DNA of 64,000 nt, taken from the NCBI GenBank assembly GCA_963714035.1, contig OY970224.1, positions 310,001 through 374,000 of the forward strand, written 5' to 3'. How positions within the stretch are numbered: position 1 is the first letter of the stretch; each line of letters starts with the position of its first letter. A program made the position numbers and the translations under genes. Source of the stretch: DATFVB01 sp963714035 (GTDB lineage: Bacteria > Acidobacteriota > Thermoanaerobaculia > UBA5066 > DATFVB01). The notes under the pieces are model-generated. The model was not told where the DNA came from and searched no databases. It worked only from the letters and a program-made list of their open reading frames with translations. This document shows, in pieces, positions 8,986 through 16,115 of this stretch.

Positions 8986-9909
8986 ATGCGGTCTGAGGAC
9001 GCTTCCCGCCGGACTCCGCGCCGCCGCCGGCCGCGACAGAGGCGGCTCGAACAGATCAAGCTTTCGCTCATTCGGCGGACGTTTCCCGCGCTCGGAAAGA
9101 TCTCGGTAAACTTGGCGTCCCGGTGGGCCGAGCGCCTCTTCCGGACGCCCCCGCGCGGCGTTCGGCTGCCCGGGGAGCGTCGCGCTCTCCGGCAGGCGAA
9201 ACCGTTCTCCTTCTCCTTCCGCGGGCGTCGGATCGCCGGCTGGCGGTGGGGCGAATCGCCTCGCTCGATCCTCCTCGTCCACGGCTGGGGCGGCCACGCG
9301 GGGCGGCTCTCGAAGTTCGTCGGGCCGCTGCTCGCTGCGGGTTTTTCCGTCGTCGCGATCGACGCGCCGGCGCACGGCGATTCCGGGGGCCGGCAGACGG
9401 GGCTTCCCGACATCGCTCGTTGCCTGATGGCGGCCGAGAAGGCTCTCGGACCGTTCGCCGGCGCGATCGGCCACTCGGCCGGCGCCGCGGCCTGCGTCCT
9501 CGCGATCCGGCAGGGGCTGGCCGTTGACCGCGCCGTTCTCCTCGCCCCGACGACGAACCCGGAAGAATTCTCCTGGAGGTTCGCCCGGGCACTCCGGATT
9601 CCCGACGACGTGCGCGAAAAGATGAAAGAGCGGCTGGAAGCGCACCACGGATGGAGCTGGCCCGATCTGCGGCTGGTGGCCTGCGTGCCGGAACGCCCGG
9701 TGCCGCTCGTCATCTTCCACGACGAGCACGACCACGCCGTGCCCCTCCGCGACGGCGAAGCGATCGTGCGGGTCTGGCGGGGAGCGACGATCGTTCGAAC
9801 CCGCGGGCTGGGCCACCACAAGATCCTCCGGGATCCGGCGGTGATCGCGAGCTCGGTCGCGTTCCTCGCCGCCTCGGCCGGGCGGGAAGCCCTCCCCGCC
9901 GGCGCCTGA
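8986..9909 (+). CDS. alpha/beta hydrolase
   Basis: A 307-aa serine hydrolase of the alpha/beta fold. Visible elements: the strand-turn motif LLVHGWGGHAG (oxyanion region), nucleophile elbow GHSAG, acid region VIFHDEHDHAVP and C-terminal catalytic His in GLGHHKIL. The N-terminal Arg-rich stretch before TPPRGVRLPGERR resembles this subfamily. The ATG at 8986 was chosen because a longer frame starting at GTG 8917 overlaps the sigma-54-like site. The substrate is unknown. It is divergent from the CheB-CheR kinase and followed by a small acidic protein gene. Confidence 0.82.
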   Translation: MRSEDASRRTPRRRRPRQRRLEQIKLSLIRRTFPALGKISVNLASRWAERLFRTPPRGVRLPGERRALRQAKPFSFSFRGRRIAGWRWGESPRSILLVHGWGGHAGRLSKFVGPLLAAGFSVVAIDAPAHGDSGGRQTGLPDIARCLMAAEKALGPFAGAIGHSAGAAACVLAIRQGLAVDRAVLLAPTTNPEEFSWRFARALRIPDDVREKMKERLEAHHGWSWPDLRLVACVPERPVPLVIFHDEHDHAVPLRDGEAIVRVWRGATIVRTRGLGHHKILRDPAVIASSVAFLAASAGREALPAGA

Positions 9910-9929
9910 CGGGAGCGCCTTCCGTGGCC

Positions 9930-9944
9930 CGGCTCGGATCTTGC
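9930..9944 (+). promoter_or_regulatory. sigma-54-like promoter for the small acidic protein
   Basis: CGGCTCGGATCTTGC: correct spacing, perfect TTGC, two changes in the -24 element. The RNA would start near 9956, leaving a 57-nt leader with a GGAGG ribosome site. Confidence 0.45.
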
Positions 9945-10012
9945 AGCCGGCGGAGGAAACGGCAGCAAAGAAGGACGGGTCTTCGGGCTCGCCCTTCCCA
10001 TCGGAGGCAGCG

Positions 10013-10210
10013 ATGACGAAGATGACGAACGGGAATCCGAAGAGCGCGTCGGGACCGGGGAAGACCGGATCGGCGCCGGGAGCCGAGCTCACCGACGAAG
10101 AGAAACAGGATTACGTGGAGCAGGTCGAAGAATTCGAGGGACCGAATCGCCGCGAGGTCCGCGGAACCGACGACGAGCCCCCCGCGGAGCCCGGCGTCTC
10201 CCGATCCTGA
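10013..10210 (+). CDS. small acidic hydrophilic protein
   Basis: A 65-aa protein starting at ATG 10013, preceded by GGAGGCAGCG as ribosome site. It has a Gly/Pro/Lys-rich N-terminal half, a predicted helix (LTDEEKQDYVEQVEEFEG) and an acidic disordered end. I do not recognise a family. Its low complexity, high charge and location between stress-type genes, with a sigma-54-like site upstream, would fit a small stress protein, but that is inference. It is convergent with the hemerythrin gene 10 nt away. Confidence 0.55.
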   Translation: MTKMTNGNPKSASGPGKTGSAPGAELTDEEKQDYVEQVEEFEGPNRREVRGTDDEPPAEPGVSRS

Positions 10211-10220
10211 AGGGGCCTTC

Positions 10221-10658
10221 CTATCGCGCGGCGGAGCGCGCGTTTTCGAGTCGCTCCTCGATTGCGCGCCGGAGGATTTCTCTCGCCTGCGGATCGAGGC
10301 GTCGGTCGAGCTCCGTGAGAACGTCCCGTTCCTCCTCCCGGATGTGCTGTTCCACGTTCTCCCGAAGGACGGCGAAGACGACGGAGAACCGCCGGTCCTC
10401 GACGCCCGGTTCGTCGAGCTCCGCGAGGAGGCGATCGACGATCCGATGCCCTTGCTCCGCTTCGGTCGCAACTCCCGCCCTTCGCGCGGCCGGATGGAGA
10501 ATTTCCCGCTCGAGGTCGCGCTGCGTCCCGAACGCTTCCCGAATCTCGCCGAGGATCTCCTTCCTCTCAGGATGGTTTCGCGGACCGAGCTCCTCGAAGC
10601 GGTCGAACATCGTTCGGACGCGGTCGTAATCCTCGCGAAGCCCGGCGAAGGCCGTCAT
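10221..10658 (-). CDS. hemerythrin-like HHE domain protein lacking the first His
   Basis: A 145-aa four-helix hemerythrin/HHE-type protein. Candidate di-iron ligands are His in REILHPAARR, GHRIVDRLL and QHIREEERDVL with the adjacent Glu/Asp. The first motif, normally DHxxV, reads EDYDRVRTMF, so the usual first His is Tyr. The protein may bind one iron, bind differently or not bind iron. Its start codon overlaps the stop of the upstream DUF748 gene (ATGA), so the two are translationally coupled under the sigma-54-like promoter at 12309-12323. Likely cytosolic, in O2/NO or redox sensing or storage. Confidence 0.78.
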   Translation of the reverse strand: MTAFAGLREDYDRVRTMFDRFEELGPRNHPERKEILGEIREAFGTQRDLEREILHPAARRAGVATEAEQGHRIVDRLLAELDEPGVEDRRFSVVFAVLRENVEQHIREEERDVLTELDRRLDPQAREILRRAIEERLENARSAAR

Positions 10659-12295
10659 CGGCGCAGAGAAGCCGTTTCCCGGTCGAAGCCGGGGAGAATC
10701 GCCCGGATGAACGCGTTCTCGATCGCTTTGCGGATGATCTGCCACACGCTCTCTTTCGGGTCGTCGATCCGTCCCGAGAGGTCGACGACCGTCGCGACGT
10801 CCTTCTTGCGGCGATTCTCGAGGACCTTCGAGACACCCGAGACCACGGCCTCGTAGACCTTCTTGCCGAACGATTTCCTTTCTCCGGGCGCGCCGATCCG
10901 GAGGTCGGCGAAGAGCGGCTTCATGTATCCCGAGAGCGCTCCCCGTTTGACGTGGAGCTCGCTGTAGAAAGAGAAGTCTCCGCGGGCGACGTCGAACTTC
11001 CCGTACGCGCGGAGGACGTCGTTCATCGCCGTCATGTCGGTGTGCTCGATCGCCGCGACGAGGTCGAAATCGGGCCCCCGATCCTCGGGCCGGAACGTCG
11101 CCGTCGCATGAGACGCTCCGCTTCCCATGAATTTCCCGGTCAGGGTCGCCTTCGCGGGCCCCTGCGCGAAGTGGTTCGAGAGGTTCGTCACGTCGATGTC
11201 CGTGTTCGAGAGGAACGCCCGGTACGCGGGGGCATGGGCCTTGTTGACGAGCCCGATTTCGGCGTCGCGGATGCGGAGCTTCCGAACCCGCAGCAGAACG
11301 GCCGGCGCGTTCGTGACGGCGGCCGCGGCCCTCTCGACCGCCGCCTTCTTCGCATGCTCGTTTTCGGCGGTCGCCGGCGAGTGCACGACGTCGAGCTTCA
11401 AACCCTGGAGCAGCAGGTCGTGCACGTCGACGAGCTCGGTCTTCGGCGCGTACTCGATCTCTCCGGAAGACGAGAGGGTGCCTCCCTTCACGACGAGGTT
11501 CGACCGCTCCACGATCGGCCGGAAGCGGTCGATCGGGACGTCGCGGATCGCGTAGGTCGTGTGGACGCCGGGAAACGGCTCCGAGAGGAAGTCCGCGTGA
11601 CCGTCGAGAACCGCGTGTCCGCGGTCGAAGACGACCGCTTCCGCGTGAAAGGCGGAAGGGTAGTCGTGGGCGCGGGAGCGGATGTTCCGGATGTTCTCCG
11701 CCCGGGCGTCGAGGTGAGCGATGTGGAGGGGAAGGTTCGGGTCCTGGTCGATGTAGACGACGTCGCCGTCGCGGATGCGGAGGAGGTTGATCTTCAGGGG
11801 ATAGATCGCCTCGACCGCCTGCTGCCAACCTTCGTCTCTGACCGGCGTCGGATCCTTCGCCTCCGCCTCGAGCTGGGGGAGATCGACGCGGATCTGCGGG
11901 CGATCGATCCGGAAATCCGCGACGACGTGCCCGGTCAGGAGCTCGCTCCATTCGACGCTCGCGTGCAGCGTCGGGATCCGGAGGACGGGCGTTTCCGGAT
12001 CAGCCTTCTGGCGCACCGTCAGGTCGCGGAGCGTGACCGACATCCCGATCAGCTGGAAGTGGAGCCCGGGCAGCCGGACGGAATACCCCTTCAGGCTGGC
12101 GTTCATCTTCGTTTCCATGTGGCGGCGCATTGGCTCGTCCACGAAGAACGACGCCGCGAAGAGAAGGATGAGGAGAATCAGGACGGCGGCGGCGACCCCG
12201 CGAAGCGCGCGAGGGATCGAAAGAAGCGCGGCGTGGAGCCGCGTCGGCACCGGCTCCGTTCGCGCCCGGGACGGCTCGGGACGCGCCTGGCTCAT
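10655..12295 (-). CDS. DUF748/AsmA-like membrane-anchored protein
   Basis: A 546-aa protein with one N-terminal membrane anchor (about residues 30-55, GVAAAVLILLILLFAASFF) and a long periplasmic beta-rich region typical of DUF748/AsmA-type proteins (LHFQLIGMSVTLRDLTVRQ, VVADFRIDRPQIRVDLPQL, YPLKINLLRIRDGDVVYID, TLSSSGEIEYAPKTELVDV). Such proteins are thought to form elongated lipid-transport or envelope-scaffold structures. ATG 12295 was chosen because it directly follows a perfect sigma-54 consensus; the predicted RNA start is only about 2 nt upstream and there is no Shine-Dalgarno, so it would be leaderless. It overlaps the hemerythrin gene by 4 bp. Confidence 0.78.
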   Translation of the reverse strand: MSQARPEPSRARTEPVPTRLHAALLSIPRALRGVAAAVLILLILLFAASFFVDEPMRRHMETKMNASLKGYSVRLPGLHFQLIGMSVTLRDLTVRQKADPETPVLRIPTLHASVEWSELLTGHVVADFRIDRPQIRVDLPQLEAEAKDPTPVRDEGWQQAVEAIYPLKINLLRIRDGDVVYIDQDPNLPLHIAHLDARAENIRNIRSRAHDYPSAFHAEAVVFDRGHAVLDGHADFLSEPFPGVHTTYAIRDVPIDRFRPIVERSNLVVKGGTLSSSGEIEYAPKTELVDVHDLLLQGLKLDVVHSPATAENEHAKKAAVERAAAAVTNAPAVLLRVRKLRIRDAEIGLVNKAHAPAYRAFLSNTDIDVTNLSNHFAQGPAKATLTGKFMGSGASHATATFRPEDRGPDFDLVAAIEHTDMTAMNDVLRAYGKFDVARGDFSFYSELHVKRGALSGYMKPLFADLRIGAPGERKSFGKKVYEAVVSGVSKVLENRRKKDVATVVDLSGRIDDPKESVWQIIRKAIENAFIRAILPGFDRETASLRR

Positions 12296-12308
12296 GGGGG
12301 TGATCGGG

Positions 12309-12323
12309 GCAAGGCCCGTGCCA
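12309..12323 (-). promoter_or_regulatory. sigma-54 promoter (perfect consensus) for DUF748-hemerythrin
   Basis: TGGCACGGGCCTTGC on the minus strand matches TGGCACG-N4-TTGC exactly. It is the best site in the window and stands back to back with the plus-strand site at 12341-12355. Confidence 0.75.
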
Positions 12324-12340
12324 CCGCAGATCCGGAAAGG

Positions 12341-12355
12341 TGGCGCGATTCGTGC
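12341..12355 (+). promoter_or_regulatory. sigma-54-like promoter for the AI-2E/ligase/polymerase operon
   Basis: TGGCGCGATTCGTGC: GG/GC spacing correct, one change in each element. The predicted RNA start (~12367) is about 5 nt before the ATG at 12372. Confidence 0.5.
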
Positions 12356-12371
12356 GATGCGAGGTTCGCGA

Positions 12372-13532
12372 ATGGCCTCGTTCTCGGACGAAAAAGACCC
12401 GGCCCGGAAGGCTTCCATCCGCCTCGACGTGAGCGTCTCGTGGGGAACGATCTTCAAGGTGCTCGCCGCCGCGCTCCTCGTGTGGGCGGCGCTCCGCCTG
12501 GCGGGACCGTTCCTGCTCTTCCTGATTTCGCTCCTCCTCGCGGTGACGCTCACGCCCCTCGCCGCGCGCCTCGAGAAGCGCGGGGTCTCTCACGGGGTAT
12601 CGGTCGGCGCGCTCGCGGCGGTGATGGTCGGAGTCATCCTCCTCTTGCTCTGGCTCGTCGTCCCTCCGCTGACCGATCAGGTCGTCTTCCTGCAGCGGGA
12701 TCTCGCGACGCGGCGAGCGGCGATCCAGCAGCGGCTCTCCGGGATCCACCCGCTCGTCGCGACGATCGTGATGCAGATCCTCGAGCTCCCGCGGTCGCCG
12801 GAAGTGGCCGCGTCGCTTCGCCGGCCGCTCGCGTGGGGCCGCTTCGCGGTGATGGGGGGGACCGCGACCATCCTGGTCCTCGTGCTGACGCTCTACCTCG
12901 TGCTCGACGGCCGCCGCTTCTACGCGTGGCTCCTCGCGTACGTGCCGCGGCGGCACCGCCGGCGGATGGCCGTGACGGTGTCGGAGGTCTCCGAGGTGAT
13001 CATCGCGTACGTCCAGGGACAGCTCATCACGTCGGTCGTGTACGGCCTCTACGCCTTCGCGACGCTGACGATCTTCCGGGTGCCCGCGGCCGTCCCGCTC
13101 GCGCTCCTCGCCGCGTTCTGCGACGTGATCCCGGTGCTCGGGGTCGTCGTTTCGACGGTCCCGGCGGTCCTGCTCGCGCTCACGGTATCGCCGATCGCGG
13201 CCGCGGCGGTCCTCGCCCTGTATATCCTCTACCACGTGTTCGAAAACTACGTCCTGGTCCCGCACGTGTACGGAAGGCGGCTCCGGCTCTCCGGGCTCGC
13301 CGTCCTGATCGCGCTCGTCGTGGGAGGGACGCTGCAGGGGATCCTCGGCGCCGTGCTCGTCCTGCCGCTCGTCGCGGCGTATCCGATCGTCGAGCGGATC
13401 TGGCTGCACGAGTATCTCAGCGACGAGGTCCTGACGGACCATTCGGCGCTCCAGGAAGCCGCGGAGAACGGATCCGACGCGGCGGTCGAGCGGGTTTTGC
13501 GGGGACAGGAGCTGCCGAAGGAGGAAGCCTGA
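12372..13532 (+). CDS. AI-2E family transporter
   Basis: A 386-aa polytopic inner-membrane protein of the AI-2E transporter (PerM/YdiK/TqsA) family, with about eight hydrophobic segments. Characteristic features are the early pair of helices (FKVLAAALLVWAALRLAGPFLL), the soluble loop after helix 3 (LTDQVVFLQRDLATRRAAIQ) and the conserved block FCDVIPVLGVVVSTVPAVLLAL with ENYVLVPHVYGRR. These proteins are exporters of uncertain substrate. It is first in a tight operon: its stop overlaps the start of the NHEJ ligase, which overlaps the polymerase. An ATG 15 nt upstream (12357) is in frame but would precede the predicted RNA start. Confidence 0.87.
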   Translation: MASFSDEKDPARKASIRLDVSVSWGTIFKVLAAALLVWAALRLAGPFLLFLISLLLAVTLTPLAARLEKRGVSHGVSVGALAAVMVGVILLLLWLVVPPLTDQVVFLQRDLATRRAAIQQRLSGIHPLVATIVMQILELPRSPEVAASLRRPLAWGRFAVMGGTATILVLVLTLYLVLDGRRFYAWLLAYVPRRHRRRMAVTVSEVSEVIIAYVQGQLITSVVYGLYAFATLTIFRVPAAVPLALLAAFCDVIPVLGVVVSTVPAVLLALTVSPIAAAAVLALYILYHVFENYVLVPHVYGRRLRLSGLAVLIALVVGGTLQGILGAVLVLPLVAAYPIVERIWLHEYLSDEVLTDHSALQEAAENGSDAAVERVLRGQELPKEEA

Positions 13533-14476
13533 GCCCGAAGCGAACCGCCGGCGCGATCCGCGAGCCTCTCGCGCCGATGCTCGCGACTCTCGTCGAGGAG
13601 CCGTTCCGGAGGAGCGGCTGGGTCAACGAGGAGAAGTACGACGGCTACCGCGCGCTCGCGTACAAGCGCGGCGGCCGGGTCCGCATCTACTCGCGCAACG
13701 CCATCGACCGCACGGCCGACTTCGCCGAGATCGCGGCGGCGCTCGGCGCGCTCGCGGGGGACTTCGTCCTCGACGGCGAGATCGTCGCCTTCGACGAGAA
13801 CGGGGTTTCCCGCTTTCAGCGGCTCCAGCGTCGCGAGCTCGGGGAGCGCGTTCCGCTCGTGTACGCGGTCTTCGACTGCCTCGAGGCGGGAGGAGAATCG
13901 CTGCTCTCCCGTCCGCTCGACGAGCGCCGCGGGCGGATGGAGAAAATCGTGCCGGCCCGGAGCCGGATGCTTCGCCGATCGCGGCGCGTCTCACCGGACG
14001 GGCTCGCGGCCTTCGCCGAGGCGCGCGAGCGGGGCTGGGAAGGGATCGTCGCCAAGAACGGCGCGTCGGTCTACGAGCCGGGGGCCCGGTCGAAGAGCTG
14101 GCTCAAGGTGAAGGTCCGGAAGGAGTCGGAGTTCGTGATCGGCGGATGGACCGATCCGGGCGGCAGCCGCGTCCATTTCGGCGCGCTCCTCGTCGGGCTC
14201 TTCGAAGGAAAGGCGCTCCGATACGCGGGGAAGGTCGGCACGGGTTACTCGCAGAAGATCCTGGCCGAGGTCTCGCGGAGGTTCCACCCCTCGGAAGCGT
14301 GCCCGTTCCGCGTGCCGCCCCGGGAAAAGGGGGCGCACTGGGTGAGGCCGGATCTCGTGGCGCAGATCGGGTTCACGGAATGGACGGAGGACGGGAAGCT
14401 CCGCCACCCGACGTTCCTCGGACTGCGCTCCGACAAGGCGGCTCGGGAAGTGCGCTGGAGCGGCCGTGAAGCGTAG
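13529..14476 (+). CDS. ATP-dependent DNA ligase (LigD ligase domain, stand-alone)
   Basis: A 315-aa ATP-dependent ligase that would seal breaks held by Ku. The adenylation motif is Lys36 in EEKYDGYRAL. Further motifs: RIYSRNAIDRT, FVLDGEIVAFD, VYAVFDCLE, WEGIVAKNGASVYEPG, SKSWLKVKV, then the OB domain (EFVIGGWTDPGGSRVHFGALLVG, YAGKVGTGYS). The first in-frame ATG (13577) would cut off part of the N-terminus, and there is no ATG, GTG or TTG between the reading-frame entry and it. AAGGAGG at 13517-13523 is well placed for a CTG start at 13529, which overlaps the preceding TGA as CTGA. The polymerase is a separate overlapping gene, so LigD is split, and no phosphoesterase domain is present. Confidence 0.88.
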   Translation: MSPKRTAGAIREPLAPMLATLVEEPFRRSGWVNEEKYDGYRALAYKRGGRVRIYSRNAIDRTADFAEIAAALGALAGDFVLDGEIVAFDENGVSRFQRLQRRELGERVPLVYAVFDCLEAGGESLLSRPLDERRGRMEKIVPARSRMLRRSRRVSPDGLAAFAEARERGWEGIVAKNGASVYEPGARSKSWLKVKVRKESEFVIGGWTDPGGSRVHFGALLVGLFEGKALRYAGKVGTGYSQKILAEVSRRFHPSEACPFRVPPREKGAHWVRPDLVAQIGFTEWTEDGKLRHPTFLGLRSDKAAREVRWSGREA

Positions 14477-15398
14477 CGCGGGAGGTCGGGAAGACCGCGG
14501 CCGGGGCGGTCGGGGAGACCGCGGCCCGGACCGAGCGGAAACGACGGTCGGCGGCGTCCGCGTCACCCACCCCGACAAGCTCTGGTGGCCGGACGACGGG
14601 ACCACGAAGGGAGACGTCGCGGCGTTCTACGACCGGATCTCGCCCGTCCTTCTTCCCTGGCTGAAGGACCGGCCCCTGACCGCCGAGCGCTGTCCGGAGG
14701 GAATGGCGGGGCCCTGCTTCTTCCAGAAGAATTTTCCCGACGCCGGGACGATTCCGACCGTCCCGCTCCGGGCGGAGAGCACGGGGAAAATCGTGCATTA
14801 TGTCGTCGGGGGGACGAAGAAGGCGCTCCTGTCGCTCGTGAACTTCGGATGCATCGCGATCCACGTCATGAATTGCCGAAAGGGTGCGCTCGACCGCCCC
14901 GACTGGCTCGCCTTCGACCTGGATCCCTCCTCGGGAACCTTCGCGGACGCCGCGCGCGCCGGACGCGTGCTGAATCAGATCCTCGACGAGAAGGGGATTC
15001 GGTCGTACCCGAAGACCTCCGGCAGCCGGGGCCTGCACGTCTTCGTTCCCCTCGCTGCGGGCGCGACGCAGGAAGCGACGCGGGCGTTCGCCCGGGAAAT
15101 CGGGACGCGGCTCGCCGCGCGGGCGCCGAAGCTCGTCACGGTCGAGATGTCGAAGGCGAAGCGGGGCGACCGCGTCTTCGCCGACGCGCTGCGAAACGCG
15201 TTCGGCCAGACGATCGTTCCGCCTTACTCCGTACGGCGCCGCCCGAAGGCTCCGGTCTCCACACCCCTCGACTGGAGCGAGGTCGACCCGAAGCTCGACC
15301 CCGCACGCTTCAGCCTGCGCACGTTCGAGAAGCGCCTCGCGTCCGCGGACCCGTGGAAAGACTTCTGGAAGTCGAAGCAGAAGCTTGCGCACATCTGA
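14466..15398 (+). CDS. NHEJ primase-polymerase (LigD polymerase domain, stand-alone)
   Basis: A 310-aa archaeo-eukaryotic-type primase-polymerase of the LigD PolDom family, which fills or adds nucleotides at breaks. Catalytic acids are Asp151 and Asp153 (AFDLDPS). Other family blocks are VTHPDKLWWPDDGTTKGDVAAFY, DRPLTAERCPEGM, FFQKNFPD, SGSRGLHVFVPL and DRVFADALRNAFGQTIVPPYSVR. The GTG start at 14466 lies inside the ligase gene (11-bp overlap). The first 30 residues are Arg/Gly-rich and probably disordered. It ends the AI-2E/ligase/polymerase operon and meets the BON gene convergently across an R2 repeat. Confidence 0.92.
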   Translation: MKRSAGGREDRGRGGRGDRGPDRAETTVGGVRVTHPDKLWWPDDGTTKGDVAAFYDRISPVLLPWLKDRPLTAERCPEGMAGPCFFQKNFPDAGTIPTVPLRAESTGKIVHYVVGGTKKALLSLVNFGCIAIHVMNCRKGALDRPDWLAFDLDPSSGTFADAARAGRVLNQILDEKGIRSYPKTSGSRGLHVFVPLAAGATQEATRAFAREIGTRLAARAPKLVTVEMSKAKRGDRVFADALRNAFGQTIVPPYSVRRRPKAPVSTPLDWSEVDPKLDPARFSLRTFEKRLASADPWKDFWKSKQKLAHI

Positions 15399-15469
15399 GA
15401 GGGCGTCCTTCAGGCGCCCGGTTCAGCCGACGACTCTGGCAAGGTGGTCGTCAGTTCTGAAGCGGATGA

Positions 15470-15598
15470 AGCGCGGCGAGGCGCGAGCCCGCCGGGATGC
15501 GGGCCGCCCGAGGCGTCCCGAGGCGTACTGCGGACAGTACGTCGCAGGGCGCGGCGGGCGGCACGCGCCCGGCCGGCTCGATGCATCGCCGCGCGAGC
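15470..15598. repeat. R2 dispersed repeat, copy 1
   Basis: GC-rich intergenic element between convergent genes. It contains GGGATGCGGGCCGCCCGAGG, a GTACTG-cgga-CAGTAC hairpin and GGGCGGCACGCGCCCGGC, ending GCTCGATGCATCG. Copy 2 is at 21215-21350 and part of it recurs near 61085. Confidence 0.6.
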
Positions 15599-15631
15599 AA
15601 AAAAAAACCGCGGGAGCCGAAGCCCCCGCGG
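15599..15631 (-). terminator. rho-independent terminator of the BON gene
   Basis: On the minus strand CCGCGGG-type arms (15608-15614 and 15625-15631) form a GC-rich stem followed directly by a run of nine T. Confidence 0.8.
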
Positions 15632-15674
15632 CCACCCCGGCCGGCAGGACGGGCCGGGCTTTCGAGACCCTGCT

Positions 15675-15989
15675 CTAGTGACCTTCGACCTGGAGGTTGT
15701 TGTCCACCCGGACGACTCCATCCACCGAGCGGGCGACGTCGCCGGCCATCCGGCGCTCTTCCTCGCTGTGGACCTTCCCCGCGAGCGTCACGACGCCGTC
15801 GGTCGAATTGACCTCCACGTTCGTGAGCGTCGACAGCCGCACGTCGGCCGCGAGCTTGGCCTTGACGGAGGTCTTGATCGCCCCGTCGTCGACCTGCTGG
15901 TGGGGCGACGAGGTCGTCTTGCAGGCGGCGATGCCGACGAGCAGGAGGACGGCGGCGAGGGCGGCGGGAATCCCGTGCGTCTTTCTCAT
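15675..15989 (-). CDS. BON domain lipoprotein
   Basis: A 104-aa lipoprotein: signal peptide with lipobox (LLVGIAAC, Cys23) and one BON domain (residues ~38-104; IKTSVKAKLAADVRLSTLTNVEVNSTDG, VTLAGKVHSEEERRMAGDVARSVDGVVRVDN). BON proteins such as OsmY and DolP bind phospholipid membranes and are typical envelope or osmotic stress proteins. AAGGAG stands 7 nt before the ATG. A sigma-54-like promoter at 16068-16082 and a clear terminator at 15599-15631 make it a monocistronic unit. Confidence 0.9.
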   Translation of the reverse strand: MRKTHGIPAALAAVLLLVGIAACKTTSSPHQQVDDGAIKTSVKAKLAADVRLSTLTNVEVNSTDGVVTLAGKVHSEEERRMAGDVARSVDGVVRVDNNLQVEGH

Positions 15990-16067
15990 GAAAACTCCTT
16001 CTTCACTGTCGGGAAACCCGAAGGGACCGGAGAACCCGGCGCCTTTCGTTCCCGCACCCCGCGTATT

Positions 16068-16082
16068 GCAGGGGGTGTGCCA
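16068..16082 (-). promoter_or_regulatory. sigma-54-like promoter for the BON gene
   Basis: TGGCACACCCCCTGC on the minus strand: perfect GG/GC spacing and TGGCAC, with CTGC at -12. Its -24 end directly abuts the plus-strand promoter at 16083-16097. Confidence 0.6.
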
Positions 16083-16097
16083 TGGCCCGCCCCTTGC
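16083..16097 (+). promoter_or_regulatory. sigma-54-like promoter for the AsmA-like gene
   Basis: TGGCCCGCCCCTTGC: one change from consensus. It is nearly identical to the site at 20673-20687. The RNA would start near 16109, 7 nt before the GTG start. Confidence 0.62.
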
Positions 16098-16115
16098 TCA
16101 ACGGGCAGTTCCTGA

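Noticed and set aside
8848..10092. Upstream in-frame extension of the CheB-CheR kinase
   Set aside because: The extension is Pro/Arg-rich without homology and runs antisense through the whole alpha/beta hydrolase gene; ATG 8847 fits CheB.
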